Shown here: one piece after another, positions 32,964-41,435 of the stretch
Numbering within the stretch: the first letter of the stretch is position 1
How the letters are laid out: every line of letters begins with the position of its first letter
From: Prevotella sp.
GTDB lineage: Bacteria; Bacteroidota; Bacteroidia; Bacteroidales; Bacteroidaceae
NCBI GenBank assembly: GCA_017557405.1
Contig: JAFYYV010000009.1
Coordinates: 62,001 to 126,000 of the forward strand
Direction: 5' to 3'
Length of the DNA: 64,000 bases
Notes under the pieces: model-generated
Database searches by the model: none
The model's input: only the letters and a program-made list of their open reading frames with translations
What the model was told of the DNA's origin: nothing
Translations under genes and position numbers: made by a program

Positions 32964-32971
32964 CAAAGATA
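32964..32971 (-). promoter_or_regulatory. -7 element abutting a start codon
   Basis: Minus-strand TATCTTTG is separated by only 4 nt from the ATG at 32959, so the transcript of the 5'-nucleotidase unit should be leaderless or nearly so. Confidence 0.6.
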
Positions 32972-33056
32972 GAGAAAAATCCTGATAATTATCACAAAAA
33001 TGCAAAGATATTGAAAAAATAAATGGTGTTTTGATGGTCGGATGGAAAAAAATGTG

Positions 33057-33064
33057 TAACTTTG
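33057..33064 (+). promoter_or_regulatory. -7 element for rplS
   Basis: TAACTTTG, 88 bp upstream of the L19 start. The nearest upstream TTTTG (33029-33033) is 23 bp away, slightly beyond the usual spacing. It puts the structured leader (33077-33118) inside the transcript. Confidence 0.55.
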
Positions 33065-33076
33065 CAACCGCTTTCG

Positions 33077-33118
33077 GCGTAACCGCTGGCAATGGAAGAG
33101 TCATTGGCCATGTTGCGC
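33077..33118 (+). ncRNA. Structured 5' leader of rplS (candidate L19 autoregulatory element)
   Basis: The leader folds into one long hairpin. The outer stem is GCGTAAC (33077-33083) with GTTGCGC (33112-33118), with one G-U pair. The inner stem is TGGC+AATG (33087-33094) with CATT (33102-33105) and GCCA (33107-33110), with G33106 bulged and a 7-nt loop GAAGAGT. It lies between the promoter and the L19 start with about 34 nt of unstructured RNA after it. Ribosomal-protein leaders for L19 are described in related groups; whether this one belongs to them needs a covariance search. Confidence 0.55.
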
Positions 33119-33152
33119 ACGAACAATCAACAATTATAAAATCATCATCAAA

Positions 33153-33515
33153 ATGGATTTAATCAAGATTGCTGAAGAAGCATTTGCAACAGGTAAAGAG
33201 TTCCCCCAGTTTGGTCCGGGTGATACCATCACTGTTGCTTACAAAATTATCGAGGGTTCAAAGGAGCGCATCCAGCTCTATCGTGGTGTGGTAATCCGCA
33301 TCTCGGGAGAAGGAAAGAAAAAGCGTTTCACTGTTCGCAAAATGTCTGGCACCGTGGGTGTGGAGCGTATCTTCCCCATCGAGTCGCCCAACATTGAGAG
33401 CATCGAGGTGAACAAGCGTGGTAAGGTTCGTCGTGCTAAGCTTTACTATCTGCGCAAGCTCACTGGTAAGAAGGCTCGCATCGCTGAGAAGCGTTCACCG
33501 ATTGCCAAAGATTAA
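33153..33515 (+). CDS. rplS: 50S ribosomal protein L19
   Basis: A 120-residue ribosomal protein at the 30S-50S interface. [34 protein letters not shown] and the strongly conserved [19 protein letters not shown], then [12 protein letters not shown], identify it. It is a single gene here, away from the usual rpsP-rimM-trmD neighbours of other phyla. A structured leader precedes it and a long terminator follows. Confidence 0.98.
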   Translation: MDLIKIAEEAFATGKEFPQFGPGDTITVAYKIIEGSKERIQLYRGVVIRISGEGKKKRFTVRKMSGTVGVERIFPIESPNIESIEVNKRGKVRRAKLYYLRKLTGKKARIAEKRSPIAKD

Positions 33516-33561
33516 AAAGCACAGACTCTCAGAATGCAGAGAACATAGTTCTCGTAAGTAT

Positions 33562-33604
33562 AAAAAAGATTCATTCCTCATATGTGGAATGAATCTTTTT
33601 TTGT
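33562..33604 (+). terminator. Terminator after rplS, usable on both strands
   Basis: A 15-bp stem, AAAAAGATTCATTCC (33563-33577) with GGAATGAATCTTTTT (33586-33600), followed by more T. The A run on the 5' side makes it work for the convergent gene at 33617 as well. Confidence 0.9.
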
Positions 33605-33616
33605 CCTTGTCGTAGC

Positions 33617-33874
33617 CTAACCTTTTGAATCGTCTTTCGGCTCTTCGTAGTTTTCGTTGGCACTAGCCTCACCGTGCAAGGCTTTTTGGAAACTATCCCA
33701 ATCTTGGAATCCTACAAAAAGCGACAGGTGGTCGAGGGTCTCCTTCTTGGGCTTCTCCAATCCCTGCAGATATGCCTTCACTTTTTCCAAAGCCACAGGT
33801 TTTGCGGGTTTCCAATTCATTTCGCGCTCGATGGCTTCGCGCAACTTCCGCAGTTCCCAATGTTTCTTCTCCAT
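33617..33874 (-). CDS. Small conserved-looking soluble protein
   Basis: An 85-residue charged protein with a predicted helical N-terminus (KKHWELRKLREAIEREMNWKP) and a DHLSLFVGFQDWDSFQKAL stretch. It ends in a disordered Glu/Asp/Lys tail. I do not know its function; the helix-loop-helix look suggests a small DNA- or protein-binding module. It follows the GH127 gene by 48 nt on the same strand and ends at the shared terminator. Confidence 0.7.
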   Translation of the reverse strand: MEKKHWELRKLREAIEREMNWKPAKPVALEKVKAYLQGLEKPKKETLDHLSLFVGFQDWDSFQKALHGEASANENYEEPKDDSKG

Positions 33875-33922
33875 GGTCTTTATTATAATATTAGTAAGAA
33901 TGTTATCTAAGAACGATGTTTA

Positions 33923-36469
33923 CTAATGAGCACCGCTGGTGAGCAGTCGAATGTAATAGATACCAGGACACATGGTTTCGTTGGAGGCTTGCAACTTAAC
34001 GACAAGCTTGTTTTTCGCTGTTCCATCGGCACGGGTTACAATCGATTTCGGCAATGGAAACTCTAAGTTGAAGAAACCATTGCGGTCGGCACTTTCCATT
34101 CTTGCTGGGATTTCTATTTGCGCAATAGTCTCACCGTCCACGGTAAGTGTTGCTTTGCGCCCGCGATCAGTGGTGATGAATCGACAGAACAGCGAGAGAC
34201 CTTCGGTGACACCCTTGTTGTTGAACAAGGAGTATTGGATGTATCCCCCTGCACGTGCATCGCGATAGCTTTCGCTACGGAAGTTGCCTTTACTAGAATC
34301 GCTACTGTAGTTGTATTCATGTCCGGCCTCACTTTGTTGTTCGCCAGGTACCACGAAGTCGAGCGTTCGGGCTTGTAGGCGTTCGTTGGCAGCTTCGCTG
34401 ATGGCCATGTCGCTGCGGGCATAATTATCTGCTGTCTGCTGATACCAATAGCATATGTAACGGGCATGTTGGATGGAGTAGAAGGGCAGGAGCGTGAGCG
34501 ATTTCCATTGATAGGAAGGAGCATCGGTGCGGCTAGCATCAATGGTGAATCGCAGTTTGCTTGTGTCGAGGGGTTTGATGCGTTGCAAAACGTTGCTTCG
34601 ACTACCTATCAGCAATGGTGCCGATGTGAGGCTGAGGCTAGCAGTCATGCTGCCTGGAGCATGATCCATTCGTCCTTCATGTCCGTATTCGTTCTTCATA
34701 ACCTCCACCGGAAGATTTGCCAAACTGTTGTCGGAATGGTCGGGGATAGTGGTTTGCGCTGCCAGAAGGATGGGACCATATTCGAAAGCCACGTAATCGC
34801 CATAGTTGGGGCATTCCTCATAACGTAGTTGCATAGGCAGGTCGATGGTCACCATATCGCCTTTGCGCCATTTACGTTGCAGTGTCACATAGCTAGCTTT
34901 ACCTTGCTCCACGCTGATGTTCTGCCGCTGTCCGTTCACGCTGATGGCGAATCCGTTGGTGGTCCACCAAGGATGGCGGATGGCCAGTGTGAACTTACCA
35001 CCACGATCAATGGTCAGTCGTGTCTGCTGTTCGTATGGATAGTTGGTTGTCTGTGTCAGAGCGAATTTCTTCGATGCGAGTCGGCTGGGCGTGAAAAGAT
35101 TAACATACAGAGTCTCGTCGCCATCGTGGGTGTAGATGAAATGTCCGTATTTGGAGTGGTTCTCCATACCAGTTCCCACACAGCACCACATCGATTCGTT
35201 CACTGTGGAATAGATGCGATAACCTTGTGGGCGCAACGTTGTGAAATAGACATAACCGCCAGTCTTGGGATCTTGTGTGGAAAGGATGTGATTCCACATC
35301 GTGTATTCGTAGAAGTCGGCGTAGCGAGCATCATGAGTACGGTCGGAGAGCATTTCCGAGAGTTTCAGCATGTTGTTCGAGTTGCAACTTTCAGGACCGT
35401 CCAGATGGTCGATGTACCGATTCGAGTTCTCCTTGGAAAGAAAATGCTCACCTACACTGTTTCCTCCTATGCACACCGTTCGATTCTCGGCCACATCACG
35501 CCAGAAGTTCTCTGCAGCCACGCGGTATTCTTTGGCAGCAGCGTCTAGTTCGCCGATGCGCTCAAAGCCAATGTACTTGGGCACCTGCGTGTTGGCGTGT
35601 TTGCCATCGAGGAAAGTGGGGTTCAGTGTCTGCATACCGTTAAGCATGACCTTGTGGCTGTATTTATATGCAGCATCTAAATATTTCTTGTCACCGAAGA
35701 GCTGATAAGCGTCGAGCATCGACTCGTTCATGCCACCGTGCTCAATACCTAATATGCGCTCCATGTCTTCAGCAGAGACGCGAGATACTACATTCACACT
35801 CCATTCAGCCAACGAACGGAACAATTCCAAAGCAGTCTTGTTGCCTGTATAGAGATAGGCGTCGCGCAATCCTGCCAACACCTTGTGCTGGCAATAGAAA
35901 GGCACCCAACCACCTCGCCTTTGGAACTTCGTAATGTCGCCTTGGGCAAGAGCCTCCCATGCTTCGCGTATGGGCTGTCCGCCAATGAATCCTTTGAAAT
36001 TGTCATCGATGGAACTGTGAGCCGAGCAGTCTGACAATACTTTCAGCATGTATTCCAGCCGCTCCATCATTTTTTGTTTCACCGCAGGGTCGTCGTTGGC
36101 AGCGTAAGCCAAAGCGAGGGCAGAGAGATAGTGGCCGCCTACATGTCCGCTAAGGTCGAATCCGGCTGCACCGCCCCAGTTGTCGAAGTTAGGATGTTTC
36201 TTCAGCCACCCTTCGTAGGCGCTTCCTTCAGTGTCGAGTCGGGCTTCGCGAATGAAAGGAGCCAGCAGTCGGTCTGCATCGTATTCCAACAACAATTTGT
36301 TGTTGACTAGCATGGCCTGTTTCATTGGGCCGTCAGTCAACGTCACTTCATTCAGGTTGAAATGTCCAGGATACAATTGGCTTTGTGCCAGGCTTTTGGT
36401 TGGCGATGTCAGGATGGTTGTCAGTCCTATTACTCCAAACAATAGTGTGCGGATTTTGATTCGTTTCAT
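33923..36469 (-). CDS. GH127 family beta-L-arabinofuranosidase
   Basis: An 848-residue secreted glycosidase with a signal peptide (about 1-29). It contains the (alpha/alpha)6 GH127 (DUF1680) catalytic region over about 35-570. By comparison with the characterised HypBA1, the zinc-thiolate site is complete: Glu360 and Cys362 in GPESCNSNN, and Cys429-Cys430 in MWCCVGTGMENHSKYG; one of the two adjacent cysteines is the unusual Cys nucleophile. A C-terminal beta region (about 650-848) may be a binding module. Likely substrate: L-arabinofuranose on plant glycoproteins or arabinan. There is no SusC/D pair nearby. Confidence 0.92.
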   Translation of the reverse strand: MKRIKIRTLLFGVIGLTTILTSPTKSLAQSQLYPGHFNLNEVTLTDGPMKQAMLVNNKLLLEYDADRLLAPFIREARLDTEGSAYEGWLKKHPNFDNWGGAAGFDLSGHVGGHYLSALALAYAANDDPAVKQKMMERLEYMLKVLSDCSAHSSIDDNFKGFIGGQPIREAWEALAQGDITKFQRRGGWVPFYCQHKVLAGLRDAYLYTGNKTALELFRSLAEWSVNVVSRVSAEDMERILGIEHGGMNESMLDAYQLFGDKKYLDAAYKYSHKVMLNGMQTLNPTFLDGKHANTQVPKYIGFERIGELDAAAKEYRVAAENFWRDVAENRTVCIGGNSVGEHFLSKENSNRYIDHLDGPESCNSNNMLKLSEMLSDRTHDARYADFYEYTMWNHILSTQDPKTGGYVYFTTLRPQGYRIYSTVNESMWCCVGTGMENHSKYGHFIYTHDGDETLYVNLFTPSRLASKKFALTQTTNYPYEQQTRLTIDRGGKFTLAIRHPWWTTNGFAISVNGQRQNISVEQGKASYVTLQRKWRKGDMVTIDLPMQLRYEECPNYGDYVAFEYGPILLAAQTTIPDHSDNSLANLPVEVMKNEYGHEGRMDHAPGSMTASLSLTSAPLLIGSRSNVLQRIKPLDTSKLRFTIDASRTDAPSYQWKSLTLLPFYSIQHARYICYWYQQTADNYARSDMAISEAANERLQARTLDFVVPGEQQSEAGHEYNYSSDSSKGNFRSESYRDARAGGYIQYSLFNNKGVTEGLSLFCRFITTDRGRKATLTVDGETIAQIEIPARMESADRNGFFNLEFPLPKSIVTRADGTAKNKLVVKLQASNETMCPGIYYIRLLTSGAH

Positions 36470-36636
36470 CGGTGAGAGTTTGAGTTTTGATTGTTGGGTT
36501 TACAATTAACGATACAAATATACGAAAAAACAAATTAACAAACGAACTTTTTCAGAACATTAACTTAAAAAGCCATGTAGGTTTGATATTTGAATATGAT
36601 ACGCGAGTGTAGAAATGATGAAAGGGAAAGTGCCTT
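36470..36636. other. Upstream region of the GH127 gene
   Basis: A minus-strand TATATTTG at 36515-36522 is a likely -7 element about 45 bp upstream of the GH127 start, without a clean -33. The rest is AT-rich with no frame I would call coding. Confidence 0.45.
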
Positions 36637-36746
36637 CATTCTTTTTGAGTTTGTCATTTGTGGCTTTTGACCGTCCCATTGCATAGCTTTGACGCTCTCA
36701 TTGCATAGCTTTAACAACGTCATTTGTGGTCTTTGACAGGAATAAA
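36637..36746. repeat. 22-bp tandem array B, 4-5 units without indels
   Basis: Exact 22-bp steps at 36659, 36681, 36703 and 36725, with a degenerate fifth unit at 36637. Cores read TGTGGCTTTTGAC, GCATAGCTTTGAC, GCATAGCTTTAAC and TGTGGTCTTTGAC; unit ends read CCCATT, CTCATT and GTCATT. It is the same unit as arrays A and C. The last unit runs directly into the terminator of the TPR gene. Confidence 0.85.
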
Positions 36747-36781
36747 AAAACGAACCGATTGTCTGCCAACCGGTTCGTTCG
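36743..36781 (-). terminator. Terminator of the ExbB-TonB-TPR operon
   Basis: On the minus strand CGAACCG (complement of 36771-36777) pairs with CGGTTCG (complement of 36751-36757); a T run follows (A at 36744-36750). It lies 31 nt after the TPR gene stop. Confidence 0.85.
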
Positions 36782-36811
36782 ATTATAATAATGTTTCTAA
36801 TGTTTTACATA

Positions 36812-38230
36812 TTACTTCACACCAAGAGCTTCAAGAGCGGCCTTTGCAGCTTCATCCTCGGGTGCAATTTCGAGAATCTTCTTGAAGTTGGCGATAGAGG
36901 TAGCCTCGTCCTTGTTCAGATAATAGTAAGAGCCGAGATAACGATAGGCCTCAATCAGACGCATGTTGTCGCCGTTATCGCGTGTTGTGGAGTTAGCAAG
37001 ATGGTCAACGATAGCCTGATAGAAGGGTTTAGCCAAACCTTTCTCGCTGTCGGGGTCCATTGCACCAGCCAAACGAGCACGCATGAAGTTAGCGTAGTCA
37101 ATCTGCTCAGGATATGTCTCACCCAGCTTTGCGTATGTGGCATCAGCCTTCGCGAAAGCAGCAGCTTGCTCGTCACCCGTCTTGTCGGCACCCATCTTCT
37201 GGTAGATGCTTGCAAGACCTGCGATATCGTATGCACTGGCTTTTTCTTTTGCTGAGAGATAGAGATCGTAATACTTGGTTCCATTCTCGAAGTCGTCCAT
37301 AGCAATGTAGGTATCAGAGAGGTTCTTGTGGGTCATGCCGAGCTGATCCTTGTTGTCCTTGTTAGCCTCTTCTGCCTTGTGGAACATCTCGATGGCGCGG
37401 CTGAACTGCTTGGCATTCTTCAGAGCGGTGCCATAGTAGGTGTAGTCGAAACCAGAGATCTTGGCACTGTCGGAACGGTTGAACAGGGCGTCGGCATACT
37501 CAAGGGCCTCGTCCGTGCGCTCCATATCGGTGAGGTTATAGAAGGCCAGACGGTTCCAGGCAGCCTTACGGGCATCGCGTGTCAGACCGTACTTGGCGAG
37601 CTCTAGGCTCTTATCGCGATCCTGATGCATCCAGGAGGCCATTGCATAGTTGGTGATATCGACATCCTCAAGCTTGGTCTTGTCAACCTTGCTATAGTAA
37701 TCGATAGCCTGATCCAAACGGTTGGAGTTGTAGTAGATGCGGCCAGCCAAAGCGTCGACAGCGATGTCGGGACGCTGGGTGCGAAGGTCGTTGAGGTTGG
37801 CAACAGCCTCTTCAGGACTACGACCACGCAGGATGTTGGCATACTTGAAATAGCCTTCAGGATCTTTCGGATCGAAGTATTTGGCCTGCTGATACCACTC
37901 GGCAGCCTTACCACCATCGTCGTTGGCAACAGCAACGTCGCCGAGAAGGATATAAGCCTTGGCATACTTCTTGTCGCGTGCCATAGCCATTTCAGCATAC
38001 TTTGTTGCGTTCACTTTGTCGTTGGCGTCCAAGAAAGCACGACCAATGGCTGTGAGCATAGCGGGGTCCTTCTTGTTGGCGTTGACAATGGGTTTGAGTT
38101 GTTTGTCAACATCAGTCTTCGACTGGATGATTTTTGTTACCTGATCAATGACGGCCTTGTCTTGGGCCATCGCAGGAGCGCTGAAGCCTAGCATCAATGC
38201 TCCCATCACTAAATATTTGATAGCTTTCAT
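36812..38230 (-). CDS. Periplasmic TPR protein, last gene of the TonB operon
   Basis: A 472-residue exported protein with a signal peptide (ending APAMAQ, about residue 22). About ten tetratricopeptide-type helix pairs follow, for example KAYILLGDVAVANDDGGKAAEWYQQA (about 100-125), and the final STIANFKKILEIAPEDEAAKAAL-like unit near 445. TPR solenoids hold protein partners. Position at the end of exbB-exbD-exbD-tonB-binding protein suggests a scaffold for TonB-linked transport; a 73-nt gap separates it from the binding-protein gene. Strong codon bias suggests high expression. Confidence 0.88.
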   Translation of the reverse strand: MKAIKYLVMGALMLGFSAPAMAQDKAVIDQVTKIIQSKTDVDKQLKPIVNANKKDPAMLTAIGRAFLDANDKVNATKYAEMAMARDKKYAKAYILLGDVAVANDDGGKAAEWYQQAKYFDPKDPEGYFKYANILRGRSPEEAVANLNDLRTQRPDIAVDALAGRIYYNSNRLDQAIDYYSKVDKTKLEDVDITNYAMASWMHQDRDKSLELAKYGLTRDARKAAWNRLAFYNLTDMERTDEALEYADALFNRSDSAKISGFDYTYYGTALKNAKQFSRAIEMFHKAEEANKDNKDQLGMTHKNLSDTYIAMDDFENGTKYYDLYLSAKEKASAYDIAGLASIYQKMGADKTGDEQAAAFAKADATYAKLGETYPEQIDYANFMRARLAGAMDPDSEKGLAKPFYQAIVDHLANSTTRDNGDNMRLIEAYRYLGSYYYLNKDEATSIANFKKILEIAPEDEAAKAALEALGVK

Positions 38231-38303
38231 AATTCTCTCTCTTTTAAGTTAAACGTATGAGTTTTAATCTTATGACGTGAATGTATGAGAAATGTTCAAT
38301 CCT

Positions 38304-39260
38304 TTAGTTTACATTAACACTTCTGATGGTGATTTGTCCATTCACTGGAAGCAAACCTGCTTTCAGAATAATCATTTGGCCTTTCGCAGACTCTATAAAG
38401 TGGGCAAATCCCCAAGGTAATCCATTGCGTGGGTCGTTGAGTAATCCGTAGATAGTGCGAATGAGAGGATAGTTATTGTTGTAAATGTAGTATTGGTAGG
38501 GCTTCCAACTGTTGTTTGGAGTAGCTGTGTCGAGCCTACTTACTGACATTAAGCGAATATTCTTATTGAATGTGAGGTTGGTGGTGTCGCGCTTGTCGTT
38601 GAGCCAGTTGCTACCGATGATACCGATGGCATTTGGCGTCTTGGCAACGTAGTTGACCACCTCAGCGCTAGTCTTGGCCGCGGTGACATTCTTGCTGGTA
38701 ATAGGTTTGCCGCCAAGAATGGAATCTTCGGCATAGTGGACAGCCGATGATTTCTCGTTGTCGAATACAAGTGCGATGTCGCCTCGTTTAGAACCGGGAT
38801 AGATGTCGCTCCATTTGGTGGCAGATCCATCGAGTATGCGTGCGATGTCCTTGACGGTGATGCATGAGTCAGTGTTCCCCTTGTTGATAATGAGGGCTAA
38901 CCCATCATATGCCAAGCGAATGGTGCGTGGTGCATATCCACGGTCTTTCAGGTTCTTGAGCTCTTCTGGTTTGAAGTCTCTTGCGGTGATGAGAAGGTAG
39001 ACCTTCTTGTTTAGCAACATCTCCATGCCGTCAGACTCATTTGTGTAGATGGGGTTGACTTTTGCTTTGGGATAAGTTGCCTCGAAGACTTCTCTTTCTT
39101 CTTCAATAATGGGACTAAAACTTTCGTCAGAGGCGAAATCAATCACCCCTGACGAATAAGTATCTGTACGGCCACTTTTGGACTTATTGTCTGAGCACGA
39201 AGCCCAAAAGCAAGCCGACAGTGTTAATCCTACGATAGTGTAAGATAAGCTGCGTTTCAT
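38304..39260 (-). CDS. PstS-like substrate-binding lipoprotein in the TonB operon
   Basis: A 318-residue lipoprotein (signal ending LSACFWASC, Cys22). The body is a phosphate-binding-protein-like fold: VIDFASDESFSPIIEEE, MLLNKKVYLLITARDFKPEE, ITVKDIARILDGSATKWSDIYPGS, the typical segment before the hinge, and later AVHYAEDSILGG. No permease or ATPase gene is near, so it is not part of an ABC importer. It starts 3 nt after the tonB stop. I infer that it delivers or senses a ligand for TonB-dependent uptake; phosphate is only a guess. Confidence 0.85.
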   Translation of the reverse strand: MKRSLSYTIVGLTLSACFWASCSDNKSKSGRTDTYSSGVIDFASDESFSPIIEEEREVFEATYPKAKVNPIYTNESDGMEMLLNKKVYLLITARDFKPEELKNLKDRGYAPRTIRLAYDGLALIINKGNTDSCITVKDIARILDGSATKWSDIYPGSKRGDIALVFDNEKSSAVHYAEDSILGGKPITSKNVTAAKTSAEVVNYVAKTPNAIGIIGSNWLNDKRDTTNLTFNKNIRLMSVSRLDTATPNNSWKPYQYYIYNNNYPLIRTIYGLLNDPRNGLPWGFAHFIESAKGQMIILKAGLLPVNGQITIRSVNVN

Positions 39261-39263
39261 GTT

Positions 39264-40097
39264 TTACTGCAATCTGAATGAAACAGGAACATTGTACTTC
39301 ACACGAACAGCCGATCCGTTCTGTTTACCAGGAATCCAACGCGGCATCGACTTCACGACGCGAGCGGCTTCCTTGTCAAGTGACGGGTCTACCGAGCGAA
39401 CGACCTTCACGTCGGTAATCGAACCATCCTTCTCAACGACGAATGACACGACAACACGACCTTGAACACCGTTCTCCTGAGCGACAACAGGATATTTCAC
39501 GTTATTCTGCAGATACTCCATCAGAGCGGCGTTACCGCCAGGGAATGATGGCATCTGTTCTACAACGTCGAACACCTTGTTCTCAACCTCAGGTTTGGGT
39601 TCGGGCTGTGCGACAGCTTCCTTCAGTTTGAGCACCTCACCGTTGGCATCGTCATTACCCTTCACATCGAGGGCACCGATGGCGGTCTTGGTGTTCATAA
39701 GTTCGTCCTGCGTCTTCAACTCATCCTCAGGCTTCACATCATCGTCTTTCTTGATGACAGGAGCCGTGAACTTCACAGAGCTCTTTACACGCTCAACGAC
39801 CTTTTCAGGTTGCTGGATTTCAACTTTCTTCTGCTTCACTTCAGCCTTCTCTTTCGGTTTCTCAAGAGCAGAAAGCTCCTGCACCTGAGTAACGGCAACT
39901 TTCTTGCTGTTGCTCTCAATGAAAGTTTTCAGACTGATTCCTACGAATACGAGTGCAGCTAAAGCAAGCATGGCGATGATGGCGAACACGTTTCTCTTGG
40001 AAGTGCCTTTACGAAGTTTGTAAGCTCCGTATTCTTGGTTTCTTCCTTCGAACACAATGTCTACCCAATCATTGTTTACCAAATCGATTTTAGACAT
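39264..40097 (-). CDS. tonB: TonB energy transducer
   Basis: A 277-residue protein. A cytoplasmic start resembling other Bacteroidetes TonB proteins (DWVDIVFEGRNQEYGAYKLR) precedes a membrane anchor (about 36-55), a Lys/Glu/Pro/Val-rich periplasmic spacer (about 75-185) and the C-terminal TonB domain (about 190-277: FPGGNAALMEYLQNNVKYP, GRVVVSFVVEKDGSITDVKVV, PRWIPGKQNGSAVRVKYNVPV). It couples the proton motive force gathered by ExbB/ExbD to outer-membrane transporters. Confidence 0.95.
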   Translation of the reverse strand: MSKIDLVNNDWVDIVFEGRNQEYGAYKLRKGTSKRNVFAIIAMLALAALVFVGISLKTFIESNSKKVAVTQVQELSALEKPKEKAEVKQKKVEIQQPEKVVERVKSSVKFTAPVIKKDDDVKPEDELKTQDELMNTKTAIGALDVKGNDDANGEVLKLKEAVAQPEPKPEVENKVFDVVEQMPSFPGGNAALMEYLQNNVKYPVVAQENGVQGRVVVSFVVEKDGSITDVKVVRSVDPSLDKEAARVVKSMPRWIPGKQNGSAVRVKYNVPVSFRLQ

Positions 40098-40135
40098 GAT
40101 CTTTACTTTTTAAATGGTTAGTAATTAGCCCCGAC

Positions 40136-40789
40136 TTATTTAATTCCACGTTGCTCAAGCAACTTCTCGTCGTCCGAATTAATGTCGTCGATGACATATT
40201 TACCAATACTGCAAATCTGCATCTCGTCGAGAGCTTCCACTACGTTCTTGTAACTAGCACCTTCGGTGGGCTTGATGATGACGGTCATGGTCTGGATTTT
40301 TTCTCCAGTTCCAGTGACATCACCGCCTTTGATCTTCGCCAACTCTACATTGTAAATAGAGTCATTCCAAGTCTTCGGATCAGCGAGTTTCTTTTCATCG
40401 AGCTTTGCCTTTGCCAGCATAACCTGTTGCACAGGCTGTGTGCCGTCTTCAGTGACGTGTGTGATAAGTACTTTGCGGATACCTTCTTTTCCCCATGTGG
40501 TCTCTTTGATACAGTCGGGGTTGTTGTAATCGGGTATTCCTGCAACATAGTAGAGTTTGTCGTTGGCACCCACATACATCGTGATGGTGTAAGAGGCTTT
40601 TGTCACCGACTTGTCTTCGTCTTGCATGTTCTTGTCGTTACTAGGCATCGTCAACTCCATTGTCTGAGGCTTAGCCAAAGAGGTACAGAGCATGAAGAAC
40701 GTGATAAGAAGCATCATCATGTCCACCATCGGCGTAAAGTCGACTCGGACAGTCATCTTCTTCTGCTTACTTGCTTTTTGTTTTGCCAT
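40136..40789 (-). CDS. exbD: ExbD/TolR biopolymer transport protein, second copy
   Basis: A 217-residue protein with a single N-terminal helix carrying the proton-path aspartate (VDFTPMVDMMMLLITFFML, about 15-33) and a periplasmic domain. It starts 3 nt after the other exbD gene (40793-41404). It is longer than classical ExbD, with an insert near 60-150 rich in Lys and Asp. Two non-identical ExbD proteins probably form a mixed dimer inside the ExbB pentamer. Confidence 0.92.
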   Translation of the reverse strand: MAKQKASKQKKMTVRVDFTPMVDMMMLLITFFMLCTSLAKPQTMELTMPSNDKNMQDEDKSVTKASYTITMYVGANDKLYYVAGIPDYNNPDCIKETTWGKEGIRKVLITHVTEDGTQPVQQVMLAKAKLDEKKLADPKTWNDSIYNVELAKIKGGDVTGTGEKIQTMTVIIKPTEGASYKNVVEALDEMQICSIGKYVIDDINSDDEKLLEQRGIK

Positions 40790-40792
40790 GCT

Positions 40793-41404
40793 TTAGTCCT
40801 CCTGTGTCTTGTATTGAGTGATGAGGTAGTAACGGTTCTCATTGATGTCACGCAATTCGTTCATAATGAGCTTGATGGTTTTGTAAGGAGTGTTTCCATC
40901 GGCTTTGATGGCCACTTTCAGTTCGTCGTTGACGCCCTTGGCGGCTTTCACCCAGTTCTGGAACTCACTTAATCCACCGTCAATACTGTCGAGAGGGATG
41001 CCTTCGTTTTTAATGGTGGCGTTCATCTCGTTGATGTCGAGATTCAGATAAGCAGAAAGCTTGCTCATTGGAACACCCCACATGGCATCTTGCAGGAACT
41101 TGGCTTGCTGCTCTCCATTCAAGGACACGCCGAACGCGCCTGTCATGTCAGCGAGCACTTCCTTGATCTGCCCCTGATTGTCCATACCCATGAATACCTT
41201 GCCAACTGAATCGACAAGAATATTCAGCACATCTTTCTCTGGCACTTTGATCTCCGAGACAGAAGCCGGGGTGAGTACTTTTGCCGGTTCATTCTTCACG
41301 AACGTAGATGTCATCATGAAGAACGTCAGCAGAAGCACCATCACGTCTGACATAGGAGTCATGTCGATCCAGACGTCTTGTTTCTTAATTTTTACTTTAC
41401 CCAT
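40793..41404 (-). CDS. exbD: ExbD/TolR biopolymer transport protein, first copy
   Basis: A 203-residue ExbD: WIDMTPMSDVMVLLLTFFMM (about 12-31) holds the membrane aspartate, followed by a periplasmic domain ending in KLIMNELRDINENRYYLIT. It differs clearly from the second copy, especially in the periplasmic part, so the pair is an old duplication. It lies 31 nt downstream of exbB. Confidence 0.92.
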   Translation of the reverse strand: MGKVKIKKQDVWIDMTPMSDVMVLLLTFFMMTSTFVKNEPAKVLTPASVSEIKVPEKDVLNILVDSVGKVFMGMDNQGQIKEVLADMTGAFGVSLNGEQQAKFLQDAMWGVPMSKLSAYLNLDINEMNATIKNEGIPLDSIDGGLSEFQNWVKAAKGVNDELKVAIKADGNTPYKTIKLIMNELRDINENRYYLITQYKTQED

Positions 41405-41435
41405 AGCGATAAATGTTTTAAAGGGTTAGCAAAAA

